Shown: positions 31,568 to 43,561 of the stretch, piece by piece | Position numbering within the stretch: position 1 is the stretch's first letter | How the letters are laid out: every line of letters starts with the position of its first letter | NCBI RefSeq assembly: GCF_029962835.1 | Contig: NC_080584.1 | Location: forward strand, 78,396,862-78,460,861 | Reading direction: 5' to 3' | From: Magnolia sinica | Lineage: Eukaryota; Streptophyta; Magnoliopsida; Magnoliales; Magnoliaceae | Length of the DNA stretch: 64,000 bases | The notes under the pieces: generated by a model | Told to the model about the DNA's origin: nothing | The model's database searches: none | Seen by the model: only the letters and a program-made list of their open reading frames with translations | Translations under genes and position numbers: made by a program

Positions 31568-33030
31568 TGGCAAAAGGAAAGAAGAAAACACTCACTCCTG
31601 CCATTGTCACATACTTCGATCCAACTGGGCAGCGAAACTCGTCTTCTCAGTTGCATGCTGAATCAGCTCCAATGGGTCCAACACAATGACCTCGGAATCA
31701 AGGAAGCCGATATCACTCATTGCAAAACCAAGTCGAGACGTTGACAAATGTGCTCGTTCTCATGAGGCAACAGATGGCAAGGCAACTCCCCCCTCCCACT
31801 GAGGAATTAGTTGCCCTAGTAGCAGTGGAAAGCTCCACCCCTGCTGGCTCCCAAAGGGGAGCATCTCGGAGCCTGCCGATGTGAGCACCGACCCATGTCT
31901 CGGGAACCTCGGTGCTAGCTCCTAACTCCGACACGAATTGGAGAAAAGGAGACGCGGGAAGACTCCCAAAGCAAAGTCACTTCGCGAAACAGTTGTCGAG
32001 AACAAGAGCCCTTGGGACGCACAAATCAATGAACTACTAGGTTAGATTAACATCATGCGCCGAGCTTATCAAGCACAGGCTCTGACCATTATAGAAGCAA
32101 TGATGGAAGAAACGAAGCCCCTCTTCACTAACAAGATAATGAGTGCAGCAATGCCTCCGAGGTTCCGAATGCCTCCCATCGCGCCACATTTAGGTTCTGA
32201 GGATCCAACTAAGCACATAGAATCCTATCGGTCATGGATGGAGCTTCAATCAACCTCTGGACTGATCATGTGCCACGCTTTCTCCATAACTCTCACGGGA
32301 GTTGTGTGAGGTTGGCATAGAAAATTGAAGCCAAAGTCGATCAGCTCGTTTGCCGAGCTCAGCAAAGCATTCCCGACAAAGTTCATCATTGGAAAACAAC
32401 GTTGAAAGTCATTTACCCACCTGCTGACCATCAAACAAAAGGAGGGAGAAGCATTGAAAGATTACATCATCTGATTCAACAAAGAGGCGATGCAAGTTGA
32501 TGACTACTCTGATAAGATGGCACTAGTCGCAATGATTGCCAGACTCAAGGAAGGAAAGTTCCTCTTCTCTATAGGAAAGAATCCTCCAACCACACTAGGA
32601 GAACTTATGAATCGAGCTCAGAAGTATTCAAATGCTGAAGAGTTCTTCAATTCCCGAAAAAATTCTCAAAACTCGGGAAATCCCCCACGGGATAAGAAGC
32701 ACAAAGAAGAAGCTCTGCAGCAGTCAAACAAAAGGAGGTTGGATGAAGACACCTCATGTGGCCAGAGGCCGAGCAAAAGGCCTGAAAGCAAGTTCACCTC
32801 ATACGCTCCCCTCAACACATCTCCAAAGAAAGTTCTCTTGGAGATCTGAGATAAGAAGCTTTTGAGGTGGCCGAGCTGTATGAAGACCGACACAAGCCAA
32901 TAAGATAAGAGCAAATACTGCCGCTTTCACCACCACCATGGTCACAACACCAGCGACTGTGTCGATCTTAAGGAAGAGATTGAAACCCTGATCCGCAAGG
33001 GACACTTGCAAGAGTATGTCAAGGAGGATA
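31568..33030 (+). pseudogene. Gag region of Gypsy element 2 (decayed)
   Basis: The probable start is the ATG at 31568 (MAKGKKKTLTPAIV). The capsid part reads PRFRMPPIAPHLGSEDPTKHIESY and MELQSTSGLIMCHAFSITL (32055-32309), followed by a stop and continuation in another frame (KEGEALKDYI, then VAMIARLKEGKFLFSIG and TLGELMNRAQKY at 32490-32849). The zinc knuckle lies at 32919-32960 ([14 protein letters not shown]). The layout parallels element 1. Stops near 31690, 32307, 32405 and 32470 prevent a full protein. Confidence 0.83.
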
Positions 33031-33187
33031 AAAAAAAATCGGAGAGACGAGCAGCCGAGCAAAACGGTAGATAATAAGGTCAAGATCCGAACTATTCACG
33101 GAAGACCATCGAGGGGTGGAGATTCAAACCGGGCATGCAAAGAACATGTAAAGAGCACTGATCCTGAGCATTGGCAAAGAACCACGT

Positions 33188-35077
33188 ATGAATCCATGCA
33201 GCTTGATTTTCACCGAAGATGACGCGCGAGGCATTCGGCATTCCTATGACGATGCCTTGGCGGTGACTATGACCATAGTGAATAGGAAGGTATACAACAT
33301 CCTGGTTGACACAGGTAGCTTAGCCGATATACTATACTTCAAGGCCTTCGATAAATGTGAATCGATAGATCGCGTCTCTGACCCATCCAAACCCCGCTGC
33401 ACGGCTTCGCAGGAGATAAGGTCATCTTTAAGGGTGCGATCCTTCTACCCATCACAACTGAAGAGGGACGAACTAGGTCACCTTGATGGTAGACTTCCTA
33501 GTAGTGAACTGCCCGTCGACCTACAACGTCATCCTCAGACGACCTTCACTCAACTCCATGAGGGCAGTGGTATCTATATACTACTTAATGATGAAGTTCC
33601 CCACTGTAAATGGGGTCGGTTACCTCCGAGGAGACCAGCGTGAGGCTCGACACTGCTAGTCGATTTCGGTAAGGAAAGGTATACCCAAGTAAGCTCTGAT
33701 GATCAATTCGCTCGATGGAGGAACTCATAACCATTCCACTCGATGAAAGTGACCCCAGCAAAACTGTACAGGTCGGAACGTCTCTAAACCCTAACCACTG
33801 TGCTCGGATGATGAGTTTTCTTAGGGAAAACAAGGATGTATTTGCCTGGTCTCATCAAGATATATCAGGTATTGATCCCGAGGTGATGGTCTACAAACTA
33901 AATGTAGATCCAAGTTTCAAATTGATCAAGCAAAAGAGAAGGATGTTTGAGCCTGAACGATATGCGGCAATAGACGAGGAGGTCGAGAAACTACTTGATG
34001 CGGGCTTCATCGAGGAAGTATATTATCCTGAGTGGATTTCCAACATCGTGCTGGTTAAGAAGTCCAACAGGAAATGGCACATCTGCGTCGATTACTCCGA
34101 CCTGAACAAAGCATACTTGAAAGATAGCTTCCCTCTTCCCAGAGTCGACCAACTGGTCGACAGTACAGTCGGGCACGAGCTGCTGACATTCATGGATGCA
34201 TACTTGGGGTTCAATCAAATAGCGATGCATCCCTCAGACAAACAAAAGACTACTTTTGTCACTGACAAAGGCCTTTACAGTTATAAGGTCATGTCGTTCG
34301 GTCTGATGAATGCAGGGGCGACGTACCAACGATTAGTGAACAAGATGTTTGCTCGGCAGATCGGTCACACACTGAAAGTGTACATCGATGACATGTTAGT
34401 AAAAAGTGTCATGGCGGCCGACCATTTAAATGACCTCGGATAAACATTCTCTATCTCGAGTAAGTACCGGATGAAACTGAATCTGACCAAGTGCCCATTT
34501 GGGGTCAGCTTGGGTAATTTCCTCGGTTTCCATGTTAGCTAAAGGGGGATCGAGGTGAATCCATATAAGATCAAAGCTCTACTAGACACGGGGTCTCTCC
34601 GAACACTGAAAGAGATCCAATGTCTCACTGGAAGGGTGGCGGCCCTCAGCCGATTTGTCTTGAGGGCAACAGATAAATGCCTCCCTTTCTTTCAACAACT
34701 AAAAGGCAATAAAAAGGTGGAGTAGACCTCGGACTGCGATCAAGCATTCCAGCAATTAAAGGGGTATCTGGGATCACCCCTGTTACTGTCAAAGTCGGTG
34801 GAAGGAGAATCGTTACAACTCTACCTGGTCGTATCCCCTTCAGTCGTAAGCTCGACCCTTATTTGGGAAACGGAAGGAAATAATAGCTTGTTTATTATGT
34901 CAGCAAGGCATTGGTCTGCACTGAGACCTGATATCCGAGTATAGAGAAGCTCACTCTGGCCCTAGTAATTTTGTCCGGACAACTTCGCCCCTACTTCTAA
35001 GCACAGACCATAGTGGTCCTCACCAATTAACCTCTTCGCCAAGTTCTCCAGAAACCCGAGGTGTCGGGGTGACTGAC
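33188..35077 (+). pseudogene. Protease, reverse transcriptase and first RNase H of Gypsy element 2, 5' part
   Basis: The protease keeps its catalytic DTG (33308-33316, ILVDTGSLADIL). RT is open from 33715 to 34443: YAAIDEEVEKLLDAGFIEEV, LVKKSNRKWHICVDYSDLNKAY, MSFGLMNAGATYQRLVNKMF and the catalytic YIDDM at 34381. A stop at 34441 follows. RNase H sequence then continues with breaks to 35077 (LRQVLQKPEVSG), where a 7.3 kb element is inserted in the target CTGAC. The domain resumes at 42371. Confidence 0.88.
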
Positions 35078-35749
35078 TGTAAGACCTGTATCTTAGTCCA
35101 TACCATTCCATAGGTTCCCACGATCCTCCCGATCGAATTCCGGCAACCCTCGACCTGTATCCGACGTTTGTGCGTGATCCTAAATTGAGTCCTGCAAACC
35201 AGAGTCGGCTTGACCCGAGACTTATACCTTGACGACTGCGCCGTCGCCATAGTTCCGATGCCGCGTCTCGCGCGCCAAGGTAATACCCAGCCCAGGAGAT
35301 GTGAACCCGCGTTCAGTTCGAGAAAAACACCGTACTTTGCGAATTCTGAGAGAATCTCTACGACATGTCCCATCAATCACATTAATCATAAGTCAAGTAC
35401 ATACCATCACAAGCCATCACTCACCCATACCTCTCTTCACCAAGTCAACAACACTTATACCTAACCATTCCCTTCTTACTAAAAGTCAAAAGAAACCATA
35501 CCCTCCATCCCATCTCCCTTACAACAACCCATCCTCTCTTTCATTTCTCACTCCATCCCAAGCACCAAAGGAGAGCCAACGTCCAAGCCTCATATGAGAG
35601 AGTCAAGTGTGGCCCACTCCTTACCACCTTCCTACCTTCCATCCCCACCATCCAAAGTTCATCTCGTCCGTTGGGATCGTTCCATTGGAGCTCTAGAGGC
35701 TATAGGCGGAAGAAGAAAGAGGAGATCAAAGGTGGGTGTTCTAGAGTAG

Positions 35750-35845
35750 ATCTTGACATTTGATGTTTGGGACAAATGGGACCCATTTTATGTATGTGTT
35801 GTGATTATATGATGGGCCCATAGTGGCGGGGTCCCTCCACCGTCC

Positions 35846-35897
<52 letters not shown>

Positions 35898-37650
35898 TTT
35901 TGAATAGTGATGATGATGGTGAGGTGTGTGGCCCATCTGATATGTGTGTGTGGCCCACCATGAAGGAAACATAAGTATCAGTTTGATCTATACCGTCCAC
36001 CGAGTGGCCCACATGGCAGTCCGTTTGGACAGGCCTAAATGAACGAAACACAAGTATCAATTTGATTCGGAGCTGATGTGGGCCACACGTGTGGACCCCA
36101 CCATGATGTACATCTCTATCATACAGCAGCAAGGAGTGGGGACCACTCCACACGTGCTACACGTGTGGAGATGGGCCCACATCGTACAGGCAAACTTCCA
36201 TCCAGCGTCCAAACTCTCTGGACTCTGGTGCATTGAAGTTATAATATAAGATGTTATATTAAGTATATAATATTTAATATTATATAATATATATTATATT
36301 AAAAGAATACTATGGTGGGCCACTCCCACGTGGGACCGACCTTTAATATATGTGAAGATCAGCACCGTCCTGGTGGGTCTGGACGGTGCCATGGGCATGA
36401 CGTATGTGTTTTATCGACACCGTCCAACATCATGGGACGGTGGGACCCACTAGATATATCCAGGCCATCCTTCTGTTTGCTAGCATGGGACCCACCTAGA
36501 AGTATTTGTTGTATATCCAAACCATCTGTCCGTTGGAAACGGCGGGGCCTACTGTTATCCCACGTCATCATGTATGTGGCCCCACCACGATGAATGTGTT
36601 GTATCAACCGTCCGTCCGTCCGTCTGGACGTGACCCACCGTGATGTGGGTTTCATACATGCCGTGCATCTATTTTGTTGCTGACGACAGCAGTTTGTGGG
36701 ACCCACCTCTCATAGTGTGTGAGATCACACCGTCCACTGTTGTATGGGCCACCATGATGTATGTTTATATCTACACCGTCGGTCCATTTTGACAGCCCTA
36801 GACCACCCTGATTTATATATTTCATCCTAGCAGTCCATCAATGATCGTCCAGTGTTGGACGTTTGCTTTTCATATATATATATATATATATAAACAATAT
36901 AATAATAATGATAATATATTATCTCATATGATGGTGGGCCCCACGTGGGACCCACCCACATGGATGATGACTGGCTAGTGTATTTCACACCAGCCATGCA
37001 TATGTGGGATGTTAGCAAGTCCCGTGGACACCACCAGTGATGTATTTGTTTCATCCACACCGTCCAGACTGTCTGGACGGTGCTGGACAATGTTTGGATG
37101 GTGTTGTAGACCACACCTCAATGTATGTTCCATATCCACACTGTCCACAATGTTTGGATGGTACTGATTTACATAGACAATGTTTGGATTGATTTACTTG
37201 GACAAAGTTTGGACAGTGCTGATCATCATTAGTGAGCCATGTGCCACATGGAATGACAGTGTACAGTGAAACACATATTATACCTACAACTATTGAAATA
37301 ATTTTTTGTGTAGTCCAAGCCCACTTGAGGCCCATTGGTGCAGCCCATCCATGAGGCCCATCATGATGTATATTTGAGGCCCATGTGATAGGGCCCACCT
37401 GCCTTATATTTAAGTCCCATATGATGGGGCCCACCTGCTTGAATCTGAGGCTCATGGATTGCGGCCCATCATGATGCGTATTAGGCCCATGTGATGCGGC
37501 CCACCATGACGTATATTAGGACCATATGTTGCGGCCTATAGTGATGTATATATAGCCCTTGTATGAGGCCCATTGCGATGTATATTAGGCCTTTGTGTGA
37601 GGCTAAGGGCCCACTTTATGTTTGCCTCTATGTGGGCCACTGCTTGGGAG
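35750..37650. repeat. Zone of degenerate CCACCATGATGTATG / CACCGTCC motif repeats
   Basis: The phrases ACCATGATGTATG, ACACCGTCC and GTGGGACCCACC recur many times in variable order and orientation, spaced by tens of bases (for example near 36108, 36395, 36570, 36640, 36750, 37040 and 37360). An AT-rich palindromic patch lies at 36240-36305 and a (TA)n run at 36872-36892. No coding sequence was seen. Confidence 0.8.
35848..35895. repeat. (CT)n microsatellite
   Basis: About 24 uninterrupted CT units. Confidence 0.97.
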
Positions 37651-37729
37651 CAATGTTGGTTGAATGTCCACATTGATGAGCGATGATGGTTAAATGTCCA
37701 CATTATGACCTTCCCTTAGGCCCTTTGTT

Positions 37730-38480
37730 AGGCCAATTCTAATTGTCGAGGTCAATTTCGATCGTCAAATCTGATTGTCGAGGCCGAGTCCGATTGACGA
37801 GGCCGATTCCATTTGTCGAGGCCAATTGTCAAGGTGATTCTGATTGTCGAGGTTGATTCCGATTGTCGAGGCCGATTTCTGTTTGTCGAGGCTAATTGTT
37901 GAGGCCGATTTCGATTGTCAATCCCGATTGTCGAGGCCGATTCCGATTGTCGAGGCCAAGTCCGATTGACGAGGCCAATTTCTGTTTGTCAAGGCCGATT
38001 GTCAATCTCGATTGTCGATTCCGATTGTCGAGGCCGAGTCCAATTAACGAGGTCGATTCCGTTTATCGAGGCCGATTGTCGAGGCTGATTTCGATCGTCA
38101 ATTCTGATTGTCGATTCCAATGGTCGATTCCGATTGTCGAGGCCAAGTCCAATTGACGAGACCAATTCCATTTGTCAAGGACGATTATCGAGGCCGAGTC
38201 CGATTAATGAGGCCAATTTTTATTTGTCGATGCCGATTTCGATTGTCGAGGCTAAGTTCGATTAACGAGGCCAATTCTGATTGTCTAAGCCGATTCCGAT
38301 TGTCGAGGCCGAGTCCAATTGATGAGGTCGATTTCTGTTTGTCAAGGTCGATTTCGATTGTTGATCTCAATTGTCGATTCCAATTGTCGAGACCGAGTTC
38401 GATTGACGAGGCCGATTTCATTTGTCGAGGCCGATTCCGATTGTTGAGGCCGATTCCGATTGTCGAAGCCGATTATCGAT
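37730..38480. repeat. Degenerate minisatellite with GATTGTCGAGGCC core
   Basis: Dozens of copies of TTCCGATTGTCGAGGCCGA and variants run head to tail with irregular lengths, alternating with AGTCCGATTGACGAGGCC. Open frames here on both strands are products of the repeat. Confidence 0.92.
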
Positions 38481-39357
38481 GCTAGTTACCGATATCGATT
38501 ATGAGTATGTGATATCGAGACCGATTATTGATGCTGATTATGAGTATCTAACAGCATAGCATCATGATACATGCCCATACGCATCATCTGTATGTTTGTT
38601 ATGAGATGTAGTTGACCATTGCATATGTCATTGGGCAGGTTGTTATGAGACTCCCTGATAGGCGGAGATTGTCTCACAGGAGTGCATGGTATGTGCAGGA
38701 TTGATGCATGAATGGTTTGTATGACTCATGCATCTTGCATTGTGTGTTGTAATTACTGTACGCCCTAGCGACATTAGGATCGTAGCCTCCACAGGCATAT
38801 CGTGGATGGCTAAATGAGACACTAAAAATGTTTGGTTCGAGCATCTGGGTACTTTGGATGTCCATGAGTGAAAGTCCCTAAACCTCCGTGGCCAACAGAC
38901 GCCCTCACATCGAGACCGAGTGGATACACGAGTGCGCCTGAGTGTCAAATACCAATAGGCTGCGTCTCCCACTATGTCTGGTAGGTTGGGAGGGGGTATG
39001 GCCTTACCCACCCGAGAGTATGGGGCATAGCTAGGCTGAGTTTGACCAGCTCGTGATTGGGTCTGCCATCAACATGCCGAGTAGATATTGGCTGACTACT
39101 GGCCAGGCAGATGGTGAGGTCTCTTCCACTTGCATGGTCGCGCGTCAGTGAGCGACGATTGCATGTAGAGTGTACTAGACCCCGGTGATGATCTCATAGA
39201 TGTACAGTACTGATTTATGGACTGATTGGGCAGGAGTTGTAATCTCAGCATTATACTCATTCATTCATTTATTCACTATCCACTCGGGTTGGTGGTGCGC
39301 AACTAATTGTTATGTGTACTTTCGCAATGGCTAGGGTTTCGGTTGGGGCGCGCGACT

Positions 39358-41503
39358 TGTTGAGGGTCAAATATTGCATATCAGACCCCAGTTATTGCCG
39401 GATTTTATGAACATGGTGCTGTTTAATGGTCCGATTTAATCGTGTTTGTGATGCAAGGTACATTTGCAAGCTTGGACCGAAAAAGGATGCTAAAGGCATG
39501 GATTTAACACTCAAGCATCACCAAGGCATTGGACGTGACTCCAAGGGACCAAGATCGAGGATTTACACGCCGGGGATCAGAGAAATTCCAGCCACTCACC
39601 TTAAACAGGCCTGAAAGACGTCTAGAATATAAGATCAAAGGGTTCCCACCATCTGATCAGCTCAAAACTTTATACAGGTCCTTAGGACTCCAAATTAACC
39701 ATACACGTCGAATTTTAGCCAGTGAATCCCTCTAGAAGTGGCCCAACGGACAGATCAGCCCATGGATCTCTGATTTAGGGCCCACCTGATATCTGGATGT
39801 GCCTCAATTGTGGTCCCAATGGTTAAAATAATATGAGAAAAGGGATGGACGGACTAGATGCCTCACTATCATCACGGTGGACCCCATTACAGACTGGACG
39901 TGTACAGGGCACATATGGTTGGATGTGCACCATAAGTCCAAGACGGTCAAATCGCCTTGGACCTGATTTCTTCCGAAAATGGCAACTGTCGTTTCTTTTT
40001 TTTTGTGCGCAGACAACGGCACAGAGCACTCTTTTGGAAGCTAGTGGGCCACCATCACGGATCATCTGTCCAATCCAACTCGTTCATCACGCAGAGGGGC
40101 GAAAACCAGTCTAAACCATATTGAATTTGGGTAATATCACACCGGCACATTCCCACTACAGAGGTCACAAGAAGACTGTTTTGCAGCGTTCAAAATAGTG
40201 CAGCGTGATTGAATTAGTAGACCGCATCAAAAGCAATCCAAAAGCAGTCATTTCTGACTGAAATTTCGAGAGGAATCCGGTGGACGGAATGGATTTCTCA
40301 AAACAACATCGAAGTGGGCCCCACCGACTTCAACAGCGAACCCATCTTGCGCAGGCCCTGTTTTCCGCGTCCGGACGAGTCCGAGATTTGCGGGGAGTAG
40401 TGGGTCACGATCGTTAATCGTTTGAGTGATCCAGACCGTCCAATGTGTCCACAGGGAGGCCAATACCCTAGCCAAGATTTCAGAATTGACAGATAGGTTG
40501 ATATCGCGCCGCAAATATGCTCCAAACGCAAGACGTTTTGCGCTTTCGCTGCGCATGCGAACTCTACTGCGTAAACAGTTTTCATCCAATTTCCATCAAC
40601 GCCAGCTCTTTCCTCTTGTGCGTGAGAGCTCTCCAACGACGGTAGCAGCCTATAAAAGAAAGAGGAAAGGGAGAAGAAAGGGTATCTTTTGACGATTGTA
40701 AGGGAGAGAGAGAGAAAGATAGAGAGTAGTTGCTGTTTTTGTGTTCTTTTGTTTTTGGAGAGTTCCAGCCGCATTATGTCGGGCTAAACCTCTCAGCTAG
40801 GGCTAAGAGGTGAAGCTTGTGGCGTGATGGGGTTGATCCTACGGCTTGGATGCATGTGATGAACTATATTTGATTCTAGTTAGATGAAAGAATGCTTTAG
40901 TTTTTAATGGTTTATTGTGACTTACATTACAATATATCTGTGATGGCTTGAGTATTTCCTTTTCCTTTCTTGTGATTATGAAGCCATGACGCCCTGTTGT
41001 TCACCATCGCCCCTTGGACATGGTGGAATGACGGAACTCTTCCTGACATTCATACATCACCCAGATTCGCTGTGAATTAGTTTAATTCTGTTGTTTGCTT
41101 TGTCTCATGGGCATGGTTTTGTGATGGAATCCATTCTAATTTACACCTGTCTGATCTCTTGAAAACTAGATTAGATGAAGTTCAGAATTGATTTTCAGGT
41201 TATATCTTCCAACTGGATGAAGATGGGACTCGAAGTCCAGTTGAGTTCATGAATCGGCCGTAGATCTCCCTGATCTCTACAAGTGAATCCTCTGAATCCC
41301 TAGTTTCCTTCCTCTGAATCCCTTAAGTTTTAGATAATTATTTCACCATTATTCTTCAATTTATAATCAATTTAGATTTCATCTTAGTCTAGTTCTAATT
41401 CTACCTAGTTTTAGATTATGTACAGGTATCAGTCCCTTGGGATTCGACCTCGATCTCACCAAGTTTATTACTACATCACAACCCTATACTTGGGGAGTGA
41501 ACA
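39358..41503 (+). mobile_element. Solo LTR (Athila-like?), second copy
   Basis: Ends TGTTGAGGGTC and GGGGAGTGAACA are flanked by a perfect CGACT duplication (39353-39357 and 41504-41508). It is the same family as 10216-12478, in the opposite orientation. The last 100 bases hold CTTGGGATTCGACCTCG and CCCTATACTTGGGGAGTG. It is nested inside the 35078-42370 element, the third insertion level at this point. Confidence 0.8.
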
Positions 41504-42370
41504 CGACTAACTTGCGATCAGGAGTTTCCCACATTGAGTCTATCTATCCAAATTTAGTTATGGGACTGGTTTGGATAAAAGTCCTTTGTGATAGGCCCCA
41601 CAGCATGCGATACCACGTACTATCATCCCGACTTTACATTGCAGCTTGGTTATTTCATTCGCACCACATATTGCATATTGTATTACATCCTCGATATATG
41701 GCATTTCGAGTTGCTATGTTTCTGCATTCATATGACTTAGATGAGGCTGATGGTATTCATAGCTCTTCAGAATTGCGTATGGTATTACATCATCGGTATC
41801 TGATATTTGACTCATTATGTCTTTGCATTCCATTACTGACCCACATTACTTTCTCAGTTTATGACACCATCTTGCTATATCTTTTCAACGCATATGCTGG
41901 ATGAGATTGATGATATTTTATGGACTTGCTAGTATTTTCGCTTCCTCTGATATTATATTCTGAGCATGTATATATTACTCACACACTTACACCACCCTCT
42001 AAGCTTTTTATAAGCTTATGCACGATAGATGTGTGCAGGTGACATTATGATACAGCTGAGCTGAGGTAGGAGTGTGCGGCAGAGCTTCTGGAGCTTTTGA
42101 CATTTATCTTGTATTTCCCTTTCAGCATTGTACTCGAATAATTATATCAGTGGATATGTGATGATGTATTGTTCTTGTGATTTGGGTATACTTGTGGTTA
42201 TGCTTCTTATGAGATAAATGTACGTTGGAAAATCCTCCTTGTAGGATCTCAGGATCGGAATCTGGCACATGCGTGCTGGGAGCCGAGAATGGAGTACTAC
42301 GGAGGCTGTCGACACCAGATTCAGCGATCAGGAATTTTGTGAGTCCGATTTTCAAGTTTGGGGCATGACA

Positions 42371-43045
42371 CTGACCAAATGAGCGGTCGAGCTCGGAGAA
42401 TTCGACATTTGGTATCAGCCCAGGATGGCTATTAAAGGTCAAGCAGTGGCTGATTTCATCGCAGAACTTTCCACCTAAGACGATGAGTTCACTATAGGCG
42501 GTTCCGGAGAGCCATCTAGCTTAGAAGTCACATCCGAGCAAGCCCAACCATTTGATCGAAGATCCTGGGACAAGGAATGACTTTAACAGCTGGATACTCT
42601 ATGTAGATAGGTCGTCTAATTCGAGGTGTGGGGGAGCAGGGATCGTCCTTCAAGCCCTCGACCAAACGACCATCCAGTATGCTGTAAGGCTCAGTTTCCG
42701 TGCCTCGAATAATGAAGCCGAGTATGAAGCATTATTAGCCAGGCAGAAGCTAGCAGCCTCTGTAAGAGTCCAGAGACTCAAGGTTCGGTCTGATTCACAG
42801 CTCGTCGTTAACTAAGTATCATTGGAATATTAGGCGAAGGAAGTTCGAATGGTTACATTTTTAGATGAAGTTCGAAAGATGATCGGCAAATTTCAGAGCT
42901 GAAAAATCAGCCAAATTCCGAGGGCTAACAATTCATGGGTTGACACTCTTATGAAGTTAGCCTTAGCAACTGACGGGGATGTTCTGAAGGTCGACCACTA
43001 CCACACTCATGGAACGCCGAGCATTTGAAAGTCTACTACCCTTAG
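42371..43045 (+). pseudogene. Gypsy element 2: end of RNase H, second RNase H and integrase remnant
   Basis: After the insertion the first RNase H concludes (YQPRMAIKGQAVADFIAELS, 42410-42475). The Tat-type second RNase H follows (42552-42815 open: WILYVDRSSNSRCGGAGIVL, EYEALL, RSDSQLVVN), then PRANNSWVDTLMKLALATDGDV. Directly after this come WNAEHLKVYYP and a stop (43010-43045), which in element 1 are the last residues of integrase. About 1.1 kb encoding nearly all integrase is therefore missing, with the junction near 42980-43005. Confidence 0.88.
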
Positions 43046-43561
43046 AAAAATTTAGGGGGGGGGGGATCTACTCTTTAATATAAAGATGTATTCTTCAGCA
43101 CGAGCTCGTCCAATCCTACGTTTTATACCACTATTCGCTCTACATAAGGCCTCCAACACATAAGGGGCCCTACTGATGGGATGACCTTAAAGAAGTAGTC
43201 AGCTTGTTAACCATTGTAAACTACCGAGGTCTTTCCCTCAAATGCAGGGAATTGAGCCTCCAATGATCTGATCCTTAAAGAAAAGGTCGGTTCGTCAAAA
43301 CTTGCCCACTACCGAGAGCTTTTCCTCAAGTGCAAGAAAATGAACCTCCGACGACTTGACCCTTGAAGAAGTGGCCAGTTCGTCAATTATAAAGGACAAT
43401 CTAAGCGGCAAAGTTACGACTACAATCAAATATGAAATAAAGCATGGCCATAAAATAAAAGCGTCAAAATAATCCAAGTATTCTTCAAAAGGGTGGCATT
43501 AAGTTTCCACAATATCCGATCAAATAAAAAAAAAAAAGAATTTAACATAACAAGGGGTGAA

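Larger units (their letters stand above)
35078..42370 (+). mobile_element. Long non-coding LTR-type element inserted in Gypsy element 2
   Basis: Ends are TGTAAGACCTG and GGGGCATGACA, with a perfect CTGAC duplication (35073-35077 and 42371-42375). After removing the nested solo LTR (39358-41503 plus one TSD copy) it is about 5.1 kb. I found no gag-pol similarity and no internal repeat of the terminus, so it is either a very long solo LTR or a non-autonomous element. It contains a (CT)n run, a zone of degenerate CCACCATGATGTATG repeats (35750-37650) and a GATTGTCGAGGCC repeat zone (37730-38480). The ends recall chromovirus LTRs, but this is a guess. Strand is assigned from that resemblance only. 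Confidence 0.75.

Noticed and set aside
37730-38480. Regularly repeated GATTGTCGAGG units that could suggest a CRISPR array
   Set aside because: Repeat lengths are irregular, there are no unique spacers, and the DNA is plant nuclear. It is a minisatellite inside an LTR-type element.
37896-38485. Open frames on both strands with RLSRPSPIDE-like periodic protein
   Set aside because: They are translations of the minisatellite and have no start context or family similarity.
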